This document shows, piece after piece, positions 6,465 through 11,682 of a stretch of 11,682 nucleotides of DNA. This DNA comes from CAZDAM01 sp964503595 (GTDB taxonomy: Bacteria > Muiribacteriota > UBA6191). The translations under genes and the position numbers were made by a program. The stretch spans positions 1 through 11,682 of the forward strand of contig CAZDAM010000102.1 of assembly GCA_964503595.1 (NCBI GenBank). Reading direction: 5' to 3'. How positions within the stretch are numbered: position 1 is the stretch's first letter; each line of letters begins with the position of its first letter. Below the pieces are notes generated by a model. That model saw nothing but the letters and a program-made list of their open reading frames with translations. It was not told the DNA's origin and ran no database searches.

Positions 6465-7877
6465 ATGCAGACTCGAAAAGCAATGGCCCTGGTTCTGGGG
6501 CTTGGAATGATCTGGCAGAACACCTGGGCGGTTCGGGATTATGAGCGCGAGGAAGTGGCTCAGCTGACCCATGCTCCCAATGTACCTCCTCCCATTACCA
6601 GAGATTATGCTGCCAGAGTGCAGGTGGAACTGGAAACGGTGGAAAAAGTGGGCCGGATGGCAGATGGGGTGGAATACACCTACTGGACTTTTGGGGGTAC
6701 CGTTCCCGGACCCATGATCCGGGTCAGGGAAGGGGATATGGTGGATTTCAAACTCCATAACCATCCGACAAGCAAGATGCCCCACAATATCGATCTGCAT
6801 GCCGTGACCGGCCCCGGGGGTGGAGCTGCGGCTTCGCTGACGGCTCCGGGGCATACTTCCCGCTTTGGTTTCAAAGTGCTGAATCCGGGGCTTTATATCT
6901 ATCACTGTGCCACGGCTCCGGTAGGGATGCATATTGCCAACGGGATGTATGGCCTGATTCTGGTTGAACCCAAAGAGGGGCTTCCCAAGGTGGATCGCGA
7001 GTTTTATGTGGTCCAGTCCGAGTTTTACACCAAGGGGCGTAATGGAGAGCCGGGACTTCAGCCCTTCTCGATGGAGAAGGCTGTGGATGAAAGGCCGGAT
7101 TATGTGGTTTTCAACGGCTCGGTGGGAGCCTTGACCGGAGATCGGGCCCTTATGGCCAACAAGGGAGAAAAGATTCGCCTCTTTATGGGAAATGGCGGCC
7201 CCAATCTGGTGTCTTCCTTTCATGTGATTGGCGAGATCTTTGATGAAGTCTACGGCGAGGGTGGTAGCACCATCAATCAGAGAAATGTCCAGACAACCCT
7301 GATTCCTGCGGGTGGGGCTGCCATGGTGACCTTCAGGGCCGAGTTTCCCGGAACCCTGGTTCTGGTCGATCACTCCATCACCAGAGCTTTCAATAAAGGA
7401 GCTTTGGGCATGCTCAAGATTGAAGGGAAGGAAGACCGGGAGATCTATTCGGGTAAAGTCTCGGATACGGTTTATCACCCGGAAGGCGGAACGCTTCAGG
7501 ATATGCCTCAGGTGGCTGTTGCCGCCCGTCCAGAGCTTTCTCCTGCTGAGCTGATGGAGAGAGGCAAGGAAGTTTACTCCTCCGTTTGTCTGGCCTGTCA
7601 TCAGGCTGGTGGCAAGGGAATTCCCGGAGTCTTTCCCCCTCTGGCCAAATCAGACTGGTTGATGAAGGATAAAGAACGCAGCATCAGCGCTGTGGTTAAG
7701 GGGCTTTCCGGAGAAATCACAGTGAATGGCACAAAATACAACTCCATCATGCCGGTTCTTGATTTGAGTGATGAAGATGTAGCGGCTGTTCTTTCCTATG
7801 TGCGCAAGAGCTTTGGCAATGAGGCCAGGGATATGGTCAGTGTGGATGAAGTCCGCAATGTGAAATACGGACATTGA
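6465..7877 (+). CDS. nirK: Copper nitrite reductase NirK with fused C-terminal cytochrome c domain
   Basis: This 470-residue periplasmic enzyme reduces nitrite to NO. Residues 1-22 form a Sec signal peptide ending NTWA. Two cupredoxin domains (about 40-320) hold every expected ligand: type 1 copper H107, C148, H156, M161 (MPHNIDLH, YHCA, GMHIANGMYG); type 2 copper H112, H147, H303 (VDHS); catalytic D110 and H253. A class I cytochrome c domain (about 360-450) has CLACH (C375, C378, H379) and M429 (SIMPV) as axial ligand. It would pass electrons straight to the type 1 copper, as in the three-domain Ralstonia pickettii enzyme. Start is ATG 6465, with AAGGAG 5 nt upstream; an in-frame GTG at 6441 lacks this and would bury the signal peptide. 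It lies 20 bp after the RIC-like gene with no visible promoter between, so NorR probably controls it too. Confidence 0.95.
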   Translation: MQTRKAMALVLGLGMIWQNTWAVRDYEREEVAQLTHAPNVPPPITRDYAARVQVELETVEKVGRMADGVEYTYWTFGGTVPGPMIRVREGDMVDFKLHNHPTSKMPHNIDLHAVTGPGGGAAASLTAPGHTSRFGFKVLNPGLYIYHCATAPVGMHIANGMYGLILVEPKEGLPKVDREFYVVQSEFYTKGRNGEPGLQPFSMEKAVDERPDYVVFNGSVGALTGDRALMANKGEKIRLFMGNGGPNLVSSFHVIGEIFDEVYGEGGSTINQRNVQTTLIPAGGAAMVTFRAEFPGTLVLVDHSITRAFNKGALGMLKIEGKEDREIYSGKVSDTVYHPEGGTLQDMPQVAVAARPELSPAELMERGKEVYSSVCLACHQAGGKGIPGVFPPLAKSDWLMKDKERSISAVVKGLSGEITVNGTKYNSIMPVLDLSDEDVAAVLSYVRKSFGNEARDMVSVDEVRNVKYGH

Positions 7878-7880
7878 TCC

Positions 7881-7886
7881 GGAGGT
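7881..7886 (+). promoter_or_regulatory. Ribosome binding site of nirV
   Basis: GGAGGT lies 5 nt before ATG 7892 and selects this start over the in-frame TTG at 7874, which overlaps the nirK stop and lies upstream of the site. Confidence 0.75.
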
Positions 7887-7891
7887 CTGTG

Positions 7892-8650
7892 ATGAAAGCC
7901 CTTCTGTTACTGATTCTGACTTTTTCAGGTGTTTCCAGTGAGCTGTGCCGGGTTCCGGGAGGGGAGTTCAAACCCCTGATTGCGGATCGGGATGAGCCTC
8001 CCGTCAGGGTTTTGGCCTTTGAGATGCAATGCCTGCCGGTGACTGTCGGGGAATTCCTGGAGTTTGTGAAAGAGGAGAAAAAGTGGCAGAAGGGCGATGT
8101 TCCGAGGATTTTTGCAGATGATCGCTATTTGCAGAGCTGGCAGGATTCCCTGAATCCCAATCAGGATCTGAAGGCTCCGGTAACAGGTGTTTCCTGGTAT
8201 GCAGCCCGTGCCTATTGCCAGTCTCTTGAACTGGAACTGCCGACAATAGCCCAGTGGGAAATTGCCGGGATGGCATCTGAGGATCGCCGTGATGCCACCA
8301 CCGATCCCGAGTTTCTGGAGAGAATCCTGAACTGGTATTCCAGGCCGACTCCCAAGACCCACCCACAGGTTCAGTCCACCTTTGCGAATCTCTATGAAAT
8401 CTGGGATCTGCATGGACTGATCTGGGAATGGGTGCTTGATTTTCAGTCCTTTCTGGTAACAGGAGAATCCCGGCAGGATGCGGGACTTGAGCGCGGCCTT
8501 TTTTGTGGAGCCGCAGCGGATCGGAGTGTGGATGCATCCAACTACGCAGCCTTCATGCGTTATGGCCTGCGTTCCAGTTTAAAAGCGGCCTACACCCTGC
8601 CCAATCTTGGATTTCGCTGTGTCCGCGAAATTCCTTCTCAAATGGAGTAA
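7892..8650 (+). CDS. nirV: NirV-like formylglycine-generating-enzyme (SUMF1) fold protein, catalytic cysteines absent
   Basis: This 252-residue protein starts with a signal peptide (about 1-17, MKALLLLILTFSGVSS), so it is exported. The rest is an FGE/SUMF1-type domain: VPGGEF (21-26), APVTGVSWYAARAYC (95-109), LPTIAQWE (116-123), NLYEIWDLHGLIWEWV (166-181) and NLGFRC (238-243). True formylglycine-generating enzymes bind copper through a cysteine pair just before the NLGFRC motif. Here that stretch (about 217-237, including MRYGLRSS) has no cysteine, so sulfatase-activating chemistry is unlikely. Genes of this type beside nirK are called nirV in denitrifiers and their function is unresolved. 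It sits 14 bp after nirK and 3 bp before sco, between an enzyme with copper and a copper chaperone. Help in NirK maturation is a reasonable inference, not shown. Confidence 0.8.
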   Translation: MKALLLLILTFSGVSSELCRVPGGEFKPLIADRDEPPVRVLAFEMQCLPVTVGEFLEFVKEEKKWQKGDVPRIFADDRYLQSWQDSLNPNQDLKAPVTGVSWYAARAYCQSLELELPTIAQWEIAGMASEDRRDATTDPEFLERILNWYSRPTPKTHPQVQSTFANLYEIWDLHGLIWEWVLDFQSFLVTGESRQDAGLERGLFCGAAADRSVDASNYAAFMRYGLRSSLKAAYTLPNLGFRCVREIPSQME

Positions 8651-8653
8651 ACC

Positions 8654-9262
8654 ATGAAAACTTTGCTTGTTTTTTTCGCCCTGATATTTGCTTTCAACAC
8701 CCAGGCTGAAGATCTGCCTCCCTGCTGTGCCGAGGAAGCCGAGACTTCCGAAGCTCTTCCGGAGGATTCCCTTTACTGGGGGGATTTACGCCTTGTAGAT
8801 CAAAGTCAGGAAGCTTTTGATCTGAAGGATCTGGCTGGAAAGCCAGTAGCTATTTCCATGTTTTTTACAAGCTGTGCTTATGCCTGCCCCCGCCTTGCTT
8901 CTGATATGCGTCGCCTGGAAGATGAGGCCCTGAAGGCAGGAATGAAAGATTTCAGACTGGTGTTGATCAGTATGGATCCGGAAAACGATTCTTCGGAGGC
9001 CTTAAAGAAGTTTGCTTTGAGAAACCGGCTTCTGTCCTCCCGCTGGACTCTGGCAACTCCTGAAAATGCATCTTCCGCCCGTTTGATGGGAGCTTTACTC
9101 AATCTTCCCTTCAAAAAACAGATAGACGGCTCTTATGGTCATGCCAACAAAATCACGCTTCTGGATGCCAAAGGCACTCCGGTTTTTTCCCTTAATGGTC
9201 TGGGGGCAGATGTTCTTCCCATGGTGGAAAAGCTCAAGGATTTGGAAGGAGACCACCTGTGA
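8654..9262 (+). CDS. SCO1/SenC-family copper chaperone
   Basis: This 202-residue periplasmic protein has a signal peptide (1-18, ending NTQA) and a thioredoxin-like Sco fold. The copper site is complete: FFTSCAYACP gives C74 and C78 (CX3C) and SYGHAN gives H163. An extra adjacent cysteine pair, C24-C25 (LPPCCAEE), follows the signal peptide at the mature N-terminus, outside the Sco fold. Sco proteins deliver copper or reduce copper-site thiols, classically for the CuA site of cytochrome oxidase. Here no CuA enzyme is nearby and NirK is two genes upstream, so NirK is the likely client. GGAG precedes the ATG with 6-nt spacing. It starts 3 bp after nirV and ends in a 4-bp overlap (GTGA) with the ribonucleotide reductase gene. 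Confidence 0.9.
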   Translation: MKTLLVFFALIFAFNTQAEDLPPCCAEEAETSEALPEDSLYWGDLRLVDQSQEAFDLKDLAGKPVAISMFFTSCAYACPRLASDMRRLEDEALKAGMKDFRLVLISMDPENDSSEALKKFALRNRLLSSRWTLATPENASSARLMGALLNLPFKKQIDGSYGHANKITLLDAKGTPVFSLNGLGADVLPMVEKLKDLEGDHL

Positions 9263-11223
9263 GTCTTAGTTTTCTTGATGAAGATGCTGGCTTTCGCCTT
9301 CCTGAAGCTGTACGCAAAGAGGTTTTGAGTCAGCCGGCTCCGTTTGGTTTCGGGCGGTTCAGTGAGGCCGTCTTTCACCGGACTTATGCCCGCTTGACGG
9401 AACAGGGGCGTCCCGAGACCTGGGGAGAGCTGGTGGTTCGGGTGATAGAGGGGCTTTTTCGGATCCGGAAAACCCACTATCGCTACCAGAGGCTTCCCTG
9501 GCAGGAAGAGAAGATGCAGAATTGGGCGGCGGAAATGGCCCTGATGATGCATCACCTGCGCTGGCTTCCTCCCGGAAGGGGGCTTTGGGCTCTGGGAACA
9601 GAGCATGTCAGCCGTCACGGGGCAGCAGCTCTTTGCAACTGTGCCGCTGTTCATGCTGAACCCCTGGAAGAATCCCTGCCCTGGGCCATGGATATGCTCA
9701 TGCTTGGGGTCGGGGTTGGGTTTGACACCTTCATGAAAACCCGGCCCAAAGGGGCTTTGGATCGACCCACTGAGCCGATTGTGATTGAGGATAGCCGGGA
9801 GGGGTGGGTGGATTCGATCCGGGTTCTGGTGCATGCTCATATGGTAGGCGAACCAGAGCCGGTTTTTGATTATTCCCTTCTGCGCCTCAAGGGAGAGCCG
9901 ATTCGGGGATTTGGAGGTACGGCGTCCGGGCCGGAACCGCTCAAGGAGCTGCACCAGAGGCTGGGGACAATCTTTCGGGAAGCCGCTACGGGCAGAATAT
10001 CCCTGACCCGTCTGGCGGCAGATTCCTTCAATGCGGTTGCCCGCTGTGTGGTTGCAGGAAATGTCAGACGATCCGCCCAGCTGGCTTTGGGTTGCCCAGG
10101 AGATGAGGATTTCCTGAGGCTGAAGAATCCGGAGCAGATGCCGGAGAGGCAGGATATTGCTTGGCTTTCCAACAATACGGTGAGAATTGAAGAAGGCTGG
10201 CCGGAAGAAAAACTGGCGGATGCCTTTGAAAATATCCGCCTGAATGGAGAACCCGGCTTTTTCTTTGTCTCCCATGTCCGGGAGAATGCCCGCATGGGGG
10301 ATTTGAGACCGGATACGGCAAGCCTTTGTAACCCTTGTGCGGAGATTCCTCTGGAGAGCATGGAGCTTTGCAATCTGGCAGAAGTGTTTCCGACCCGCTG
10401 CAAAAATGAATATCAGCTGAAAAAGGCCATTCAGGCGGCAACATTCCATGCCCAGACGGTTTCTCTGCTGCCAACCCATTCTGAAGGAACCAATGCCATT
10501 ATCGCCAAGAACCGGCGCATAGGGGTTTCGCTTTCGGGGATTGCCGACTGGATTTATAAGGAAGGCTATCCCAGGGTCAAAAAGCTTTTGAATCTGGCCT
10601 ATCAGGAAGTCGATGCCTGCTCTGAGGCTCTGGCTATGGCCAGCGGGGTGCCCAAGCCGATTCGCATCACAACGATCAAACCTTCCGGGACGATTTCCCT
10701 TCTGGCCGGAGTCAGTCCGGGCATGCACTGGCCGGTGGCCCGCCATGCGATTCGACGCATGCGGGTGGCCTCGGAATCTCCGGTGGCGGAAGTATTGGTG
10801 CAGGGAGGAATTCCCTATGAGACGGATGTTACGGATTCCAATACTCTGGTCTTTGAATTTCCGGTAGCTGCTGCTTCACCCGTGGTTCAGAACGAGGTTT
10901 CGGCCTTTGAGCAGCTTTCTCTTCTGGCCATGCTGCAAAGGGAGTATTCGGACAATATGGTCAGTGCCACGATTACCTTTGATTTGAAGAAGGAAGGAAG
11001 AGATCTGGAAAGTCTGATGCGCCATTTCCACCCTCAGCTCAAATCAGTCAGTTTCTTACCGGTTTCTGAAACCCAAATCTGGCCTCAGATGCCGATTGAG
11101 GCCATTTCAGAAGAAGACTGGGAGAAACGGGTGGCCTCACTTGGACGTCTTGACTGGAGCCGTCTGTCTCAGGAAGTCAGTCAGCCGGAGCGCTACTGCA
11201 CCGGCGAGCATTGCCAGGTTTAA
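9259..11223 (+). CDS. nrdJ: Adenosylcobalamin-dependent (class II) ribonucleotide reductase, monomeric RTPR type
   Basis: This 654-residue cytoplasmic enzyme makes deoxyribonucleotides using a B12-generated thiyl radical, so needs neither oxygen nor a di-iron tyrosyl radical. The core holds NPCAE with radical cysteine C360 and E362, and C371 (ELCNL), 11 residues on as in the Lactobacillus leichmannii RTPR (C408, C419). The partner redox cysteine is C126 or C128 (ALCNCAAV). The tail CTGEHC gives C647 and C652, with the same spacing as the RTPR tail pair that is re-reduced by thioredoxin. Other class II/RTPR-like segments are VVAGNVRRSAQ and TIKPSGTISLLAG. It is about 85 residues shorter than the L. 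leichmannii enzyme (739). Start is a GTG overlapping the sco stop by 4 bp, with AAGGAG 7 nt upstream. Its place in an NO operon suggests it backs up NO-sensitive class I enzyme, which is inference. Confidence 0.9.
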   Translation: MSLSFLDEDAGFRLPEAVRKEVLSQPAPFGFGRFSEAVFHRTYARLTEQGRPETWGELVVRVIEGLFRIRKTHYRYQRLPWQEEKMQNWAAEMALMMHHLRWLPPGRGLWALGTEHVSRHGAAALCNCAAVHAEPLEESLPWAMDMLMLGVGVGFDTFMKTRPKGALDRPTEPIVIEDSREGWVDSIRVLVHAHMVGEPEPVFDYSLLRLKGEPIRGFGGTASGPEPLKELHQRLGTIFREAATGRISLTRLAADSFNAVARCVVAGNVRRSAQLALGCPGDEDFLRLKNPEQMPERQDIAWLSNNTVRIEEGWPEEKLADAFENIRLNGEPGFFFVSHVRENARMGDLRPDTASLCNPCAEIPLESMELCNLAEVFPTRCKNEYQLKKAIQAATFHAQTVSLLPTHSEGTNAIIAKNRRIGVSLSGIADWIYKEGYPRVKKLLNLAYQEVDACSEALAMASGVPKPIRITTIKPSGTISLLAGVSPGMHWPVARHAIRRMRVASESPVAEVLVQGGIPYETDVTDSNTLVFEFPVAAASPVVQNEVSAFEQLSLLAMLQREYSDNMVSATITFDLKKEGRDLESLMRHFHPQLKSVSFLPVSETQIWPQMPIEAISEEDWEKRVASLGRLDWSRLSQEVSQPERYCTGEHCQV

Positions 11224-11233
11224 GGAGATAAAA

Positions 11234-11682
11234 ATGATCACTCAGAGAATTGATAATATTACGGCTCTGAAGGAGCCCTGGAAACGAATGGATCCACCAG
11301 CTCCCCAGTCGGTGAAGATTGAGCTTACAGCCCGTTGTGATTTTCAGTGTTTTTTTTGTGCCACCAAGGATCGTCTCCGAGGAAAAGGCGATATTGATTG
11401 GGATTTCTACTGTCGGGTTCTTCTGGAAATGCGAGAAGCCGGGGTTGAAGAAATCGGCCTGTTCTATCTTGGGGAATCCTTTCTTTACCCTCGTCTTGAA
11501 GAAGCTGTCCGGTTTGCCAAGGAAGAAGCCGGATTTCCCTATGTCTTTTTGACGACCAACGGGCGCCGGGCGACTCCGGAAGCCGTGAAAGCGGTGATGG
11601 ATGCTGGTCTGGACTCCCTGAAATTTTCCTTCAATGCCATGGATGAGCGGGATTTTGCTGCCGTTACCGGAGTCAGACCCCG
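11234..11682 (+). CDS. Radical SAM protein, N-terminal part (cut by window edge)
   Basis: The 149 visible residues start at ATG 11234, 10 bp after the nrdJ stop, with AGGAG (11223-11227) 6 nt upstream. RCDFQCFFC (C35, C39, C42) is the CX3CX2C motif that holds the 4Fe-4S cluster for S-adenosylmethionine cleavage, preceded by the usual first strand (VKIELTA). YLGES (78-82) takes the place of the GGE motif, and LTTNGRRATPEAV with GLDSLKFSFNA fits the following strands of the half-barrel. The layout, with a short N-terminal extension, resembles radical SAM/SPASM enzymes, but the C-terminal part that would show this is missing. There is no N-terminal B12-binding domain. Class II ribonucleotide reductase needs no radical SAM activase, so it is not an obvious NrdG. 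I do not recognise the specific function. Confidence 0.85.
   Translation, partial: MITQRIDNITALKEPWKRMDPPAPQSVKIELTARCDFQCFFCATKDRLRGKGDIDWDFYCRVLLEMREAGVEEIGLFYLGESFLYPRLEEAVRFAKEEAGFPYVFLTTNGRRATPEAVKAVMDAGLDSLKFSFNAMDERDFAAVTGVRP

Noticed and set aside
6363..7601. Long open frame on the minus strand opposite nirK (412 codons)
   Set aside because: Its translation is rich in His, Pro, Gly and Ser without any domain motif, and it lies fully antisense to a nirK gene with all catalytic residues. It is a by-product of codon use.
9139..10746. Long open frame on the minus strand opposite sco/nrdJ (535 codons)
   Set aside because: No recognisable motifs, no ribosome site, biased composition, and it is antisense to the well-supported sco and nrdJ genes.
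1..11682. Search for CRISPR arrays, tRNA/rRNA genes, insertion sequences and attachment sites
   Set aside because: By eye I found no regularly spaced repeats, no transposase or integrase motifs, and no tRNA-like cloverleaf. Nearly all the DNA is occupied by the listed genes.

Overview
The window holds one coherent theme: nitrogen-oxide respiration and nitric oxide (NO) handling. The left edge is a divergent pair of genes. The right side is a long, tightly packed operon read rightwards. Signal peptides, a periplasmic copper nitrite reductase and a NorR/sigma-54 control point indicate a Gram-negative-type (diderm) bacterium able to live with little or no oxygen. Strong AGGAG-type ribosome sites precede most genes. 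I cannot name a phylum from this sequence.

Layout. Positions 1-86 (minus) are the first codons of a rimO-like methylthiotransferase that runs off the left edge. After a 147-bp divergent spacer, which carries an FNR/DNR-like palindrome and an extended -10, a CoA-disulfide reductase/rhodanese fusion occupies 234-1883 (plus). Its last 35 bp overlap the end of a convergent norR gene (1849-3369, minus). The norR/norB spacer (3370-3521) contains three TGTC-N5-GACA palindromes spaced 21 and 19 bp apart, which match NorR enhancers. It also holds an excellent sigma-54 promoter facing right and a possible sigma-70 promoter for norR. From 3522 to the right edge, seven genes follow with gaps of at most 20 bp or small overlaps: quinol-type NO reductase (norB/norZ), a RIC/NorA-type di-iron protein, nirK with a fused cytochrome c, nirV, a Sco copper chaperone, a B12-dependent (class II) ribonucleotide reductase, and the start of a radical SAM gene. 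No gene-free stretch exceeds 300 bases.

How it may work. NirK reduces nitrite to NO in the periplasm, Sco (and perhaps NirV) helping to mature it. The quinol NO reductase turns NO into N2O, and the RIC-like protein deals with NO-damaged iron centres. If the seven genes share the NorR/sigma-54 promoter, the NO-producing nirK is itself induced by NO, a positive feedback loop. A ribonucleotide reductase that needs neither oxygen nor a di-iron tyrosyl radical would be induced at the same time. The unusual points are this wiring, the nrdJ-radical SAM tail of the operon, loss of the cysteine pair in the RIC-like protein, and loss of the FGE catalytic cysteines in NirV. Most individual genes belong to known families; the possible novelty is in the combination.
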